NCBI RefSeq assembly: GCF_014199535.1
Contig: NZ_JACHNV010000004.1
Span: 124,001-188,000 of the forward strand
Source: Hymenobacter latericoloratus
Lineage (GTDB): Bacteria; Bacteroidota; Bacteroidia; Cytophagales; Hymenobacteraceae
Direction: 5' to 3'
Length of the DNA: 64,000 bases
In this document: piece by piece, positions 8,164-17,552 of the stretch
How the letters are laid out: the number at the start of each line of letters is the position of its first letter
Numbering within the stretch: the stretch's first letter is position 1
Notes under the pieces: model-generated
What the model was told of the DNA's origin: nothing
The model's input: only the letters and a program-made list of their open reading frames with translations
Database searches by the model: none
Program-made: the position numbers and the translations under genes

Positions 8164-8778
8164 ATGGAAATCAAGGATCGAATTTTACAGGAGTCCCTCC
8201 ACCTCTTCACCCGCAACGGGATTAAGAGTGTGTCGATGGACGACATTGCCAGCCACCTGGGCATCTCGAAGAAAACGCTCTATAAGTGGTATGAAAACAA
8301 GGACCAGATTGTCTCGGCCGTCATCAGTACCCACTTGAATGGGGTGCAGGGCGAGTGCGAGGGCATTGTAGGACAGGCCCGCAACGCCGTTGACGAGATG
8401 ATACAGATGATGGACTGGGCTAAGCGGCAGTTCTCCAACGTGAATCCCTCGGCCATTCATGATCTGCGCAAGTATTACCCGGCCGCCTGGAATCTGTTTC
8501 ACGCCCACAAAAACAAATACATCCTGAGCCAGATTCAGGCTAACCTGCAGCGGGGCGTGGCCGAGGGCCTCTACCGCCCCGACCTGGACATTGAGGTGCT
8601 CTCGCGCCTGCGCCTGGCCCAGATTGACGTCCTCTTCGACCCCGACATTTTTCCGCATACCCAGTTTGAGCAGGCGCGCGTGCAAATGGCTTGCAACGAG
8701 CACTTTCTGCTGGGTATGGTGACGCTCAAAGGCCACAAGCTCATCAATGAATACCGTCATGTGACGGAAGAAGAATAA
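8164..8778 (+). CDS. TetR/AcrR-family transcriptional regulator
   Basis: 204 residues. Residues 1-60 form the typical N-terminal helix-turn-helix (ILQESLHLFTRNGIKSVSMDDIASHLGISKKTLYKWYENKDQI); the rest is a helical ligand-binding and dimer domain that I cannot match to a known ligand. It begins the cluster TetR-TolC-adaptor-RND, 22 bases ahead of the tolC-like gene, so it most likely controls the pump operon and itself. A classical local repressor is the default reading, but no clear operator palindrome was seen around the promoter at 8120-8153. Confidence 0.9.
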   Translation: MEIKDRILQESLHLFTRNGIKSVSMDDIASHLGISKKTLYKWYENKDQIVSAVISTHLNGVQGECEGIVGQARNAVDEMIQMMDWAKRQFSNVNPSAIHDLRKYYPAAWNLFHAHKNKYILSQIQANLQRGVAEGLYRPDLDIEVLSRLRLAQIDVLFDPDIFPHTQFEQARVQMACNEHFLLGMVTLKGHKLINEYRHVTEEE

Positions 8779-8800
8779 GCTCCATCACCTGCTTTCCGAT

Positions 8801-10468
8801 ATGAAAAATAACCTCCGCGTTTTGTTGCTGGCCGCCGGGCCGGGGCTGCTGGCTCCCGTTGGCAGTGCGCTGGCGCAAACCCCTGCGGCGCGTCCGGCCA
8901 TAGCCGGGCAGTCGGCAGCCGTGGGCAACATGCCCTTGTCGCTGCAACAGGCCGTTGACTATGCCATCAAAAACAAGTCATCGTTGCTGGCTACGCGCCT
9001 GGGCGAGCAGACGGCCCGCGCCCGGGTCGGTGAGATTCGGGCTGCCGGGCTGCCGCAGGTAAGCGTAGCCGCCAACGTGGCGGATAACTTTAAGCTGCAA
9101 AAGTCGCTGGTATCGTTTCCGTTGTCGCAGACGGTCCTGACGCAGGAAAGTCTGCAGAATGCCAACAGCGGTCAGGAAGCTGTGCTCGAAACCCGGCAGC
9201 TGGCCGTACCCCCGCAACCGTTTGCCTTCGGCTTGCGGCACGCCGGTAACACCAGCGCATCCGTTTCGCAGCTGCTGTTTGATGGCTCGTATCTGATTGG
9301 GCTGCGGGCCGCCAAGGTGTACGAGGAACTGGCCAAGAAGCAAACCCAGCAGGCCGAAATTGACGTGGTGGAGCAGGTAAGCAAGGCTTACTACAGCACG
9401 CTGGTAGCTCGCGAGCGGCTGCAGCTGCTGGCCCGCAACGTGCAGCGCCTCGATACCATTCTCTACCAAACCAACCAGACCTTCAAGGCCGGTTTTGCCG
9501 AAAAGCTGGACGTACAGCGCCTGCAGGTGCAGCGTAACAATCTGGTAGTAGAGCAGCAAAAAGCAGAGCGCCTGACCGAGCTGAGCGTGGCCTTACTCAA
9601 GTTCCAGATGGGCTTGCCCCAGGACCAGGCCGTGCAGCTCACGGACTCCCTGGGGGCAGCCGTGGTAGATGCCGGGGCCTTGCGCCAGCGGTTGGGGGTA
9701 GCCAGCTTTGCCACCGGGGGTGGGGTTACCGGCCTGGGCAGTGTGCCCACAACTCCGGCACCCGCCACCAGTAACGCCGACGCGCAAAACCGCCAGGATC
9801 AGCAAACCGCCCTCAGCGGTGCCCGGCCGGGGCAGCTGGCCGCAACGTTCAACTACAACAACCGCATCGAGTTTTCGACGCTGGAAACCCAGCAGGCCCT
9901 GGCAGGCCTCGATTTGGCTAACCGCCGGGCCGGCGCCTACCCCCGCTTGGTGGCCACGGCAGCCTATGGCTTCACGGGCTCGGCCAACAGCTGGGGCAAC
10001 CTGTTTGCCTTCCGCGGACCCGACTCGCGGGCGGCCAACGGCTTTCCCAACCAAAACTGGTTTGGCTTCGGCAACGTGGGCCTGAGCCTGCAGATTCCGG
10101 TGTTTGATGGCTTCCGCCGCAAGTACCAGGTGCAGCAGGCCCGCATTCAGCAGCAAACCATTGAGCGAGGCTTCGAAACCCTGCGCCAGAGCATCGACCT
10201 GCAGGACGCTCAGAGCCGCACTACCCTCATCAACGCCCTCGATGTGCTGGATAACCAGAAGGCCAACCTGGAGCTGGCCGCCGAGGTAGCCCGCGTCTCG
10301 CGCGTGAAGTTCAAGGAAGGGGTGGGCTCCAACCTGGAGGTGGTAACCGCCGAAACCTCCCTGCGTGAGGCTCAGACCAACTACTACGCCGCCCTCTACG
10401 ATGTGCTGGTAGCCAAAGTGGACCGCGACAAAGCCACCGGCGAGCTGTACAACCAAGCCAAGAAATAA
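8801..10468 (+). CDS. TolC-family outer-membrane efflux protein
   Basis: 555 residues with a signal peptide ending in SALAQ at about residue 26. Two OEP repeats are visible: the first around [25 protein letters not shown] and the second around [23 protein letters not shown], with the usual long helices ([35 protein letters not shown]). A Gly/Thr/Pro/Gln-rich insertion (about residues 300-350) between them makes the protein longer than E. coli TolC. It should form the trimeric outer-membrane channel for the adaptor and RND permease encoded next, in the same operon. Confidence 0.9.
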   Translation: MKNNLRVLLLAAGPGLLAPVGSALAQTPAARPAIAGQSAAVGNMPLSLQQAVDYAIKNKSSLLATRLGEQTARARVGEIRAAGLPQVSVAANVADNFKLQKSLVSFPLSQTVLTQESLQNANSGQEAVLETRQLAVPPQPFAFGLRHAGNTSASVSQLLFDGSYLIGLRAAKVYEELAKKQTQQAEIDVVEQVSKAYYSTLVARERLQLLARNVQRLDTILYQTNQTFKAGFAEKLDVQRLQVQRNNLVVEQQKAERLTELSVALLKFQMGLPQDQAVQLTDSLGAAVVDAGALRQRLGVASFATGGGVTGLGSVPTTPAPATSNADAQNRQDQQTALSGARPGQLAATFNYNNRIEFSTLETQQALAGLDLANRRAGAYPRLVATAAYGFTGSANSWGNLFAFRGPDSRAANGFPNQNWFGFGNVGLSLQIPVFDGFRRKYQVQQARIQQQTIERGFETLRQSIDLQDAQSRTTLINALDVLDNQKANLELAAEVARVSRVKFKEGVGSNLEVVTAETSLREAQTNYYAALYDVLVAKVDRDKATGELYNQAKK

Positions 10469-10478
10469 GGAGCCAGGA

Positions 10479-10537
10479 GTCAGAAGCCCGGAGCTAGAAG
10501 CTTCTGACCCAGCCGCCTACCTATCCTTTCTAGCTCC
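10479..10537. repeat. Intra-operon inverted repeat between tolC-like and adaptor genes
   Basis: GTCAGAAGC (10479-10487) pairs with GCTTCTGAC (10500-10508), and overlapping GGAGCTAGAA (10490-10499) pairs with TTCTAGCTCC (10528-10537), giving two mutually exclusive hairpins. Within an operon it may modulate mRNA stability or partly attenuate. Confidence 0.5.
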
Positions 10538-10553
10538 TAGCTTCTTTTCCCTC

Positions 10554-11678
10554 ATGAAATACACGACTTCTGCCTTTCTGCTGACTCTGGGCCTGCTGAC
10601 CGCCTGCGGCGACAAGGACCCCAAGGCCGAGCTGGCTAAGCTGAAACAAGAACAGGCCACCAACCAAGCCAGGATTGCCGAGCTGGAGGCCAAAGCCGGC
10701 ACGGCCGGCGAAAAAGCCCCCGTGCAGGTAACGCCCGTGTCGGTAATAAAAGTAGCCCCCGAAAGCTTCAAGAGCTACCTGGAGGTACAGGGTCGGGTTG
10801 ACTTCGACCAAAACGCCACCGTATCGGCCCGGGCGGCCGGTACGCTCACCAGCCTGCGCGTGCAGCGCGGCGACCGGGTCAGCAAGGGCCAGACCCTGGC
10901 TACCGTAGATGCCTCGGTGCTGGAAGCCAGCATTGCCGAGCTGCGCACCCGCCTGGATTTGGCCCGGGTGGTTTATGAAAAGCAAGACCGCCTCTGGAAG
11001 CAGGAAATCGGGACGGAAATTCAGTACCTGCAGGCCAAAAACAACTACCAGGCCCTGCAGCGCAACCTGGCCTCCCTGAACCAGCAGCGGGCCCTCTACA
11101 ACGTAGTAGCCCCCTTCGGTGGTACCGTGGACGACGTGCTGCCCAAGCTGGGCGAAACCGTAGCGCCGGGTGCCCCGGTGGTAAAGCTGCTCAGCAACAG
11201 TGGCAACGGCAAAATTGTGGTGGATGTGTCGGAAGCCTACGCCTCCCGCATCAAGGCCGGCGACCAGGCCCTGGTTACCATCCCTGACCTGGGCGAGCAG
11301 GACCTGCCGGCCACCGTGCGGGTAGTAACCAGCACCATCAACCCCGTGAGCCGCACCTTCACCACCGAGCTGCGCCTCAGCAACCCCGCCCAGGCCGGCC
11401 GGCTGCGCCCCAACATGGTGGCCAACGTGCGCATCCAGAACTACGCTCGCCAGAACGCAACCGTGCTGCCCGTAGATCTGGTGCAGAAAGACGAACAAAA
11501 TAGCTACGTGCTGGTAGTGAGCGACAAAGGCAACCAGAAAGTGGCGGCCAAGCGCATCATCCAGACGGGAAACACCTACAATGGCAAAGTGGAAATAACT
11601 GGCGGTCTTCAGCCCGGCGACCAGGTGATTTCCGCCGGCTATCAGAATCTGAACGAAGGTCAAACGGTGAGTTTGTAG
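10554..11678 (+). CDS. RND efflux periplasmic adaptor (HlyD/AcrA family) lipoprotein
   Basis: 374 residues. The N-terminus is a lipoprotein signal (LLTAC, Cys18 as lipidation site), then a short Lys/Ala coiled coil, then the barrel-sandwich (lipoyl-like) halves: [30 protein letters not shown] and [26 protein letters not shown], with a short helical hairpin between. C-terminal beta-barrel and membrane-proximal domains follow ([27 protein letters not shown]). It bridges the permease encoded 58 bases downstream and the TolC-like channel upstream. The substrate is not predictable. Confidence 0.92.
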   Translation: MKYTTSAFLLTLGLLTACGDKDPKAELAKLKQEQATNQARIAELEAKAGTAGEKAPVQVTPVSVIKVAPESFKSYLEVQGRVDFDQNATVSARAAGTLTSLRVQRGDRVSKGQTLATVDASVLEASIAELRTRLDLARVVYEKQDRLWKQEIGTEIQYLQAKNNYQALQRNLASLNQQRALYNVVAPFGGTVDDVLPKLGETVAPGAPVVKLLSNSGNGKIVVDVSEAYASRIKAGDQALVTIPDLGEQDLPATVRVVTSTINPVSRTFTTELRLSNPAQAGRLRPNMVANVRIQNYARQNATVLPVDLVQKDEQNSYVLVVSDKGNQKVAAKRIIQTGNTYNGKVEITGGLQPGDQVISAGYQNLNEGQTVSL

Positions 11679-11736
11679 CGGCCCCGCCCCGGCCGGGCCG
11701 GAGCGAGGCTAACGCAAAACGTCAAAACCAGAACTC

Positions 11737-14700
11737 ATGCAGGATTTAGAGAAAGAGTTCAAGCCGACCTCCTGGTCGATTGACAACAAAACCAGTATTT
11801 ACATTATTACCCTGCTGCTGTGCGTGGCGGGTATTTTCTCCTACATCAAGCTGGGGAAAGAAAAGTTTCCCGATATCGTGATTCCGCGCATCATCGTGGC
11901 CACGATTTACCCGGGCACTTCCCCCACCGACATTGAGAACCTGGTTACGCGCCAGCTGGAGAAGGAAATCAAGAGCGTAAACGGGGTGAAGAAGATTTCT
12001 TCGACCTCGAACCAGGACTACTGCATCGTGGACGTGGAGTTTAACTCCGGCGTGGACGTGCAGTACGCCAAGCAGCTCATCAAGGACGCCGTGGACAAGG
12101 CCCAGAACGAGCTGCCCAACGACCTGCCCTCGCCGCCTACCGTGCAGGAAGTAAACCTCTCGGAGCTGCCCATCATGAACGTCAACCTGGCGGGTAACCT
12201 ACCCACCAGCCAGCTGAAAAAGTACGCCGACGACTTCCAGGATAAGATTGAGGCCCTGCCCGAAATTACCCGGGTGGACATCATCGGGGCCCTGGAGCAG
12301 CAGGTAAACGTGGACGTGGACCTGAACCGCCTGCGCGCTTCCCGCCTGAGCTTCTCGGACATCAGCAATGCCATTGCCCGCGAGAACATCACTATTTCGG
12401 GCGGCTCGGTGAACGTGGGTGAGCAGAAGCGGGCCGTACGCGTGGCCGGCCAGTACGTGCGCGCCGCCGACATTGCCAACATTCAGGTGAAAAACCTGAA
12501 CGGCGCGGCCGTGCGCCTCGGCGACATTGCTACCGTCACGGATGCCTTCAAAGACCGGGAATCCTACGCCCGCCTCGATGGCAAAACCGCCGTTACGCTC
12601 AACGTAATTAAGCGCCAGGGCGAAAACCTGATTGACGCCTCCGACAAGATCAAGCAGATCATTGACGAGTCGAAGCAGAGCCTGCCCAAGGAGCTGACCA
12701 TTACCGTAACCGGTGATACCTCCAGCGACACCCGCGTAACCCTGCACGACCTGATCAACACCATCATCATCGGCTTTATTCTGGTAACGCTGATTCTGAT
12801 GTTCTTCATGGGCACCACCAACGCTCTGTTCGTGGGTCTTTCCGTGCCGATTTCCATGTTCCTGGCCTTCGTGCTCTTGCCGGGCTTCGGGTTTGCCCTG
12901 AACATGATTGTGCTCTTCGCCTTCCTGCTGGCCCTGGGTATTGTGGTGGACGACGCCATTGTGGTTATCGAGAACACCCACCGCCTCCTGCACGAGCACC
13001 CCAACCTGACCACGGCCCAGGCCGCCAAGTACGCCGCCGGCGAGGTGTTCATTCCGGTTCTGGCCGGTACCCTGACCACCGTAGCGCCCTTCGTGCCGCT
13101 GATGTTCTGGCCGGGGATAGTAGGTAGCTTCATGTTCTACCTGCCCGTAACCCTGATTCTGACCCTGATGTCGTCGCTGGTGGTAGCCTTCATCATGAAC
13201 CCGGTGTTCGCCGTCTCGTTCATGGAGCGCGAAGACCACCACAGCGGCGAGAAGCCCCAGCTGACCAAGAACTTCCTGATTGCCATGGGCGTGCTGGCCC
13301 TAGTTGCCGTGATTGGCTACCTTGCTGGCTCGCCGTTCGTGGGCAACCTGACGGTGTTCATCATTCTGTTCTGCTTCCTCGATAAGTTCGTGTTCGTGCA
13401 CTGGATTGCGGGCTTCCAGACCAAAGTGCTACCCCGCTTTCAGAACGGTTACGCCCGCGTGGTTACCTGGGCCATCAGCCACCCGGCGGTGGTACTGGTC
13501 ACGATGGTGGTGCTGTTTGTGGTATCCGTCCTGGCGGTGGGCGCCCGTCAGCCCAAGGTAGACTTCTTCCCCAGCGGCGACCCCAAGTTCATCTACACCT
13601 ACCTGAAGATGCCGGTGGGCACCCGCGTGGAGGTAACGGACTCGGTAGCCCGCGTGCTGGAGAAGCGCATCTACGGCGTAATTGGCAGAGACAACCACGA
13701 CGTGGAGTCGGTGATTACCAACGTGGCCATTGGCGCCAACGACCCCGGCGAGGCTTCGGCCTCCGGCACGTCGCAATCGAACCTGGCCAAGATTGCCGTG
13801 GCTTTCAAGGAGATGAGCGAGCGGACCGGCCCCGAAACCCGGACTTACATGGATAAAATCCGGGAAGCGGTGAAGGGCATTCCGGGCACCGAAATTTCGG
13901 TGGACCAGGAAGCCAGCGGCCCGCCCACGGGTAAGCCCATTGCCATTGAGGTAGCCGGCGACGATTATCCTACCCTCATTAAGCTCTCCAAGGACGTAAC
14001 CCGCTACATCGAGTCGAAAAACATCGGGGGCATTGAGCAGCTGCGCTCCAACCTGGAGGACCGCAACCCCGAAATTGCCGTGGACATCGACCGGGTCCGG
14101 GCCAACCGCGAAGGCATCAGCACGGCGCAGATTGGAGTGGAAGTGCGCACGGCCATCTACGGCGCCGAGGCCAGCAAATTCAAGACCCCCGACGACGAGT
14201 ATCCGATTCAGGTGCGCTACGCCGAGCCCTACCGCTCCGATGTGGATGCCATCCTGAACTCGCCCCTGACCTTCCGCGACGCCACCGGCGCCGTGCGCCA
14301 GGTGCCCATTTCCTCGGTGGCCGACGTGCGCTACGGCACCACCTACGGCGGCATCAAGCGCAAGGACGTGAAGCGCGTAATCACCATCTCCTCCAACGTA
14401 CTCAGCGGCTTCACCGGCCCCGATGTGGTGCGCAACATCGAGACGGCCCTGAAAGCCTACCCCACGCCGCCCGGCTACACCGTGCGCATGGGTGGGGCTC
14501 AGGAAGACCAGCAGGAAACCAGCTCCTTCCTGGGGGTGGCCGCCGTGGGTGCTTTCGCCCTCATCTTCCTGGTGCTGGTAATGCAGTTCAACTCGGTTAG
14601 CAAGCCCCTGCTCATCCTCACCGAAATCATCTTCTCGGTCATTGGGGTAATGCTGGGTCTGGCCATCACGGGCATGAACATCAGCATTGTGATGACGGGG

Positions 14701-15150
14701 GTAGGCATTATCGCCCTGGCCGGTATTGTGGTGAAAAACGGCATTCTGCTGGTGGAGTTCACCGACATCCTGCGCAGCCAGGGCATGCCCCTGCGCGAGG
14801 CCATTGTGCTGGCCGGCCGGACCCGCCTGAACCCGGTAATCCTGACGGCTACGGCCGCTACTCTCGGCCTGATTCCGCTGGCTATCGGCCTGAACGTGGA
14901 CTTCTACGAGCTGTTCAATTCTTTCAGCCCCAACTTCTTTATCGGTGGCGAATCGGTAACCTTCTGGGGGCCGCTGGCCTGGACCATCATCTTCGGACTG
15001 GTTTTTGCGACGGTGATTACGCTGGTGGTAGTGCCGGTAATGTACCTGCTCACGGAAAGCCTGAAGCTGCGCCTGAACAAGACGCCGGACAGCCCCGCCA
15101 CCGCCGAGGAAACGGAGGCTGCCCGCCCCCCGGTGCTGGCTGAGTACTAA
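11737..15150 (+). CDS. RND-family efflux permease (AcrB/HAE1-like)
   Basis: 1137 residues, the usual RND length plus a ~40-residue insertion around 505-545. TM1 is near residue 18-40 and large porter loops follow. TM4 contains LGIVVDDAIVVIENTHR with the paired Asp residues of the proton relay; TM10 contains GIVVKNGILLVEF with the relay Lys. It should be an inner-membrane proton-driven exporter working as a trimer with the preceding adaptor and channel. The tail is Ala/Glu-rich and ends EY. Hydrophobic export is the general assignment; whether it exports drugs, lipids or metabolites is unknown. It is followed by a 13-bp GC hairpin. Confidence 0.93.
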   Translation: MQDLEKEFKPTSWSIDNKTSIYIITLLLCVAGIFSYIKLGKEKFPDIVIPRIIVATIYPGTSPTDIENLVTRQLEKEIKSVNGVKKISSTSNQDYCIVDVEFNSGVDVQYAKQLIKDAVDKAQNELPNDLPSPPTVQEVNLSELPIMNVNLAGNLPTSQLKKYADDFQDKIEALPEITRVDIIGALEQQVNVDVDLNRLRASRLSFSDISNAIARENITISGGSVNVGEQKRAVRVAGQYVRAADIANIQVKNLNGAAVRLGDIATVTDAFKDRESYARLDGKTAVTLNVIKRQGENLIDASDKIKQIIDESKQSLPKELTITVTGDTSSDTRVTLHDLINTIIIGFILVTLILMFFMGTTNALFVGLSVPISMFLAFVLLPGFGFALNMIVLFAFLLALGIVVDDAIVVIENTHRLLHEHPNLTTAQAAKYAAGEVFIPVLAGTLTTVAPFVPLMFWPGIVGSFMFYLPVTLILTLMSSLVVAFIMNPVFAVSFMEREDHHSGEKPQLTKNFLIAMGVLALVAVIGYLAGSPFVGNLTVFIILFCFLDKFVFVHWIAGFQTKVLPRFQNGYARVVTWAISHPAVVLVTMVVLFVVSVLAVGARQPKVDFFPSGDPKFIYTYLKMPVGTRVEVTDSVARVLEKRIYGVIGRDNHDVESVITNVAIGANDPGEASASGTSQSNLAKIAVAFKEMSERTGPETRTYMDKIREAVKGIPGTEISVDQEASGPPTGKPIAIEVAGDDYPTLIKLSKDVTRYIESKNIGGIEQLRSNLEDRNPEIAVDIDRVRANREGISTAQIGVEVRTAIYGAEASKFKTPDDEYPIQVRYAEPYRSDVDAILNSPLTFRDATGAVRQVPISSVADVRYGTTYGGIKRKDVKRVITISSNVLSGFTGPDVVRNIETALKAYPTPPGYTVRMGGAQEDQQETSSFLGVAAVGAFALIFLVLVMQFNSVSKPLLILTEIIFSVIGVMLGLAITGMNISIVMTGVGIIALAGIVVKNGILLVEFTDILRSQGMPLREAIVLAGRTRLNPVILTATAATLGLIPLAIGLNVDFYELFNSFSPNFFIGGESVTFWGPLAWTIIFGLVFATVITLVVVPVMYLLTESLKLRLNKTPDSPATAEETEAARPPVLAEY

Positions 15151-15162
15151 TTCTTGCGGGGA

Positions 15163-15200
15163 AGCCCGGACCCGGTGGCACTGCGCGCCGGGTCCGGGCT
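15163..15200 (+). terminator. Hairpin at the end of the RND operon
   Basis: Perfect 13-bp GC-rich stem AGCCCGGACCCGG (15163-15175) with 15188-15200, 12-base loop, 12 bases after the permease stop. There is no strong T run, only a weak TTTATCTGTTTT further on. Confidence 0.65.
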
Positions 15201-15340
15201 CAACCCTGATTTATCTGTTTTCTGGCGGCGCCTGCAACCATATAGGGTGCCCGCATACTCCTTCGCCCGAATGGGCGGGGTAGTGGCCCAGGCCCGGCCC
15301 GCCAGCGTTTTAGTCCCCTTCGTACCCTGTCGTTTCCCCT

Positions 15341-15601
15341 ATGTTTACCTCAACGACTACTGCCCCCAAATCCATTCAGCAGCAGGTGCTGCGCATCATC
15401 AGCAAGCGCAAGGCCATCAAGGCCGGGCGCCTGCGTATCGGCAGCAGCCTTAGCCAGGAGCTGGGCTTTGATACGGTAGATGTCGTGGATATCATTCTGG
15501 AGCTGGAGCGCAACTTCCACATCACCATCCCCGACGAAGTGCCCCTGGCTACGGTCGGCGACTTTGTGGATTACGTAGCCTCGCACGCCAAAGCTGCCTA
15601 A
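15341..15601 (+). CDS. Acyl-carrier-protein-like protein with Thr in place of the attachment Ser
   Basis: 86 residues, the size of an acyl carrier protein. Residues 14-82 align with ACP helices: SSLSQELGFDTVDVVDIILELERNF, then HITIPDEVPLATVGDFVDYV. In ACPs the start of helix II reads D-S-L with Ser carrying phosphopantetheine; here it reads D-T-V, with Thr45 encoded by ACG at 15473-15475, so the normal 4'-phosphopantetheine site is absent. The N-terminal 30 residues are basic (SKRKAIKAGRLR). No fatty-acid or polyketide genes are nearby. It could be a non-modified scaffold or regulator, or a divergent carrier. Start at ATG 15341, about 140 bases after the RND terminator. Confidence 0.75.
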   Translation: MFTSTTTAPKSIQQQVLRIISKRKAIKAGRLRIGSSLSQELGFDTVDVVDIILELERNFHITIPDEVPLATVGDFVDYVASHAKAA

Positions 15602-15666
15602 GCTCCGCTTAAACCGTGAGCCCGCTCCCTACCCCTTTCCCGAGGGGAAAGGGTGCCAATCGGAAC

Positions 15667-15733
15667 AAAGCCAAAGCCCCAGCAGAACGGCACATCATAC
15701 CGATGTGGGCCGTTCTGCTGGGGCTTTGGCTTT
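15667..15733. terminator. Strong bidirectional terminator between the ACP-like gene and the DUF1232 gene
   Basis: Perfect 25-bp arms 15667-15691 and 15709-15733 with core AAAGCCCCAGCAGAACGG, extended inwards by CACATC/GATGTG and followed by a T run. A smaller CCCTTTCCC/GGGAAAGGG hairpin lies just before it (15632-15653). Confidence 0.9.
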
Positions 15734-15752
15734 TTAGTAGCTCAAGTGAACC

Positions 15753-16463
15753 TTACCGGACATTACCGCCCGGGTCGCCACCGTTGGGGCGGCCCGAGTC
15801 GCCGCTCAGGCGCGGCTCGCGGCTGCTGTCGGTGGTGTTGGCAGAAGCATCGGAGTGCGGAGTAGCAGCGGCCGGTTTGGCATCGGTGATGCTGGCCGGG
15901 GCCGGCTGGCTGCTGTCGGGGGCGCTAATGCCGGAATCCGTGTTGGAAGCCGTGGGGTTGTGGGCGTCGGGGGCCTCTACCGGAGCCATGGTGGGGGCGG
16001 CGGCCTCTTTGTCTTCTATTATCTCGGCGTCGGTGATGAGAGAAGGGCGGGTTTTTTCCCACTCCAGAAACTTCTCCATTTCCTCTTTGATAGTAGTGCT
16101 GAACCAGGCCACCAGGGCTACGTCATCCAGCAGGCCCAGCACCGGAACAAAGTCCGGAATCAGGTCAATGGGGCTCAGGAAGTAAATGGTAACCGCCACG
16201 GCGGCAATAACGGTGGAGGTAGGCAGCCCCGTGTACTCGCCCGAAACCGAGGACCGAATCAGGCGGAAAAGCGTCTGAAGCGTTTCCCAGGCTTCGTGGG
16301 CAATAGTGCCAACGTCGTTTTTCTCGCTGGCTTTCTGGTACGCGTCGTTCAGCAGCTGCTTCATGCGCGTAGGCTTCTTGATATATTCTTCGGCCTTGCC
16401 TACAAACTTTTTGAAAAGGGGGGAAGAGGCAATCTGTTCGCCTTTGGGGTTTTGCTTGTCCAT
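15753..16463 (-). CDS. DUF1232 (YkvA-like) membrane protein
   Basis: 236 residues from the ATG at 16463. The conserved DUF1232 core is at about residues 85-125: FLSPIDLIPDFVPVLGLLDD, then a region with charged helix. The family is small membrane-associated proteins of unknown function. The C-terminal ~90 residues are low-complexity Ala/Pro/Ser/Asp-rich and probably disordered. A possible TAGCTTTG box (minus strand, 16501-16494) lies 31 bases upstream. No clear partner gene; the downstream terminator is shared with the convergent ACP-like gene. Confidence 0.8.
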   Translation of the reverse strand: MDKQNPKGEQIASSPLFKKFVGKAEEYIKKPTRMKQLLNDAYQKASEKNDVGTIAHEAWETLQTLFRLIRSSVSGEYTGLPTSTVIAAVAVTIYFLSPIDLIPDFVPVLGLLDDVALVAWFSTTIKEEMEKFLEWEKTRPSLITDAEIIEDKEAAAPTMAPVEAPDAHNPTASNTDSGISAPDSSQPAPASITDAKPAAATPHSDASANTTDSSREPRLSGDSGRPNGGDPGGNVR

Positions 16464-16493
16464 AGCGCGTAAGGGAGAGAAAAGTGGATGGGA

Positions 16494-16501
16494 CAAAGCT
16501 A
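16494..16501 (-). promoter_or_regulatory. Candidate -7 box (TAGCTTTG) for the DUF1232 gene
   Basis: TAGCTTTG on the minus strand, 31 bases before the ATG at 16463. No good TTG at the expected -33 distance was found. Confidence 0.35.
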
Positions 16502-16573
16502 CGTCCCAGCGCTGTGCTATACTCCGTTAGGGCAAAATGGTTTTCGGGCTTTAAGGCCCGCTTAAAAAACAAA

Positions 16574-16601
16574 AACGCCTTGTTCAAAAGAACAAGGCGT
16601 T
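16574..16601 (-). terminator. Intrinsic terminator of the NlpC/P60 gene
   Basis: Perfect 12-bp stem AACGCCTTGTTC (16574-16585) with 16590-16601 and an AAAA loop; on the minus strand it is followed by a T-rich tail (TTTTTGTTTTTTAAG). It lies 33 bases after the stop. Confidence 0.9.
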
Positions 16602-16634
16602 CGAGAAATCAGGCAGGTAGGCTATAAACTGGGC

Positions 16635-17237
16635 TTAGCGCTCCACGCGGCCAGCAGCGTAGAAATTGCGGCTGTAATAGGCCTGGTTCAGTGAGCTGAC
16701 CATTACGCCGCCGTTGGTGGCTGAGTGGGCAAACTTGCCGTCTTTCAGGTAAATACCTACGTGGTAGATGGGTTGGCCGGGGCCCCGACGAAAGAACACT
16801 AAGTCGCCGGTTTGCATTTCGTCTTTCTGCACGTGCTTTACGCTGCTGAACATTGAGCGGGAGCTGCGCTGCAGGGTAATACCGTAGGCTTCCTTGAATA
16901 CGCGGGTTACAAAGCCGGAGCAGTCGGTGCCGCTTTTGCTGTTGCTGCCGTAGCGGTAGGGGGTGCCCAGCCAAGCTACTACCGTTTCCAGTAAGGACTT
17001 GTCTTCGGTGTAGCTAGCCTCAATACCCAAGCGGTGAGCAGCTTTATTGTACGCCAAAGAATCGGAGGCAGTGAGGGTGCGGGGCTCTTCGTCGCCGGAG
17101 AGCAGGCCGCTGAGGAAAGAAGCTTCCTGGGTAGTAGGAGCGGCTGAAGCAGCCGAGGAAGCAGGAGATGAGTTTTCGAAGAAAAAAGAGAGGACCATCG
17201 AGGCCGCGGCGAGGCAATACAGTATGCTATTCTTCAT
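16635..17237 (-). CDS. NlpC/P60 (C40) cell-wall peptidase
   Basis: 200 residues with an N-terminal hydrophobic signal segment (SILYCLAAASMVLSFFF). The C40 core runs from about residue 84: the catalytic Cys106 in TDCSGFV, His159 in YHVGIYL and a third polar residue near His171. These enzymes cleave gamma-D-glutamyl-meso-diaminopimelate or nearby bonds in peptidoglycan. A Ser/Ala-rich linker precedes the core. No separate SH3 domain is visible. The gene is transcribed alone. Confidence 0.9.
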   Translation of the reverse strand: MKNSILYCLAAASMVLSFFFENSSPASSAASAAPTTQEASFLSGLLSGDEEPRTLTASDSLAYNKAAHRLGIEASYTEDKSLLETVVAWLGTPYRYGSNSKSGTDCSGFVTRVFKEAYGITLQRSSRSMFSSVKHVQKDEMQTGDLVFFRRGPGQPIYHVGIYLKDGKFAHSATNGGVMVSSLNQAYYSRNFYAAGRVER

Positions 17238-17552
17238 TGTCCGTCGGGAGGTGGTGAAAGCACTGCCGGGGGCTACCAGGCAGCGTAAGCGTGCTTCTTT
17301 TTTTCGATAGGCAACCGGGCAGACCGGATGGCGAAAAGGGTGATGAATAGACCTTTTAAGTCGCCGAAACCAGAGTCCAGTTCGACGGCCATTGGTTAAA
17401 GCTAGCCCTAAAATTCCGGAACTGCCAAGCTTTCGTCCCGAAACAGGATAAAGTTCTTCTTATAAAACAGCACTTTCCCGAAAAAATCATGCTTCAATTC
17501 CTAACCGCATCCGAAAGCTATGCGTATAATCCGCCCTCATTTTTAGTAGTCT
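17238..17552. other. Divergent intergenic region without a gene
   Basis: About 315 bases between the C40 peptidase (leftward) and the HExxH gene (rightward). I found no TAnnTTTG box on either strand, no strong hairpin and no plausible ORF. Promoters for both genes must lie here but I cannot place them. Confidence 0.35.
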
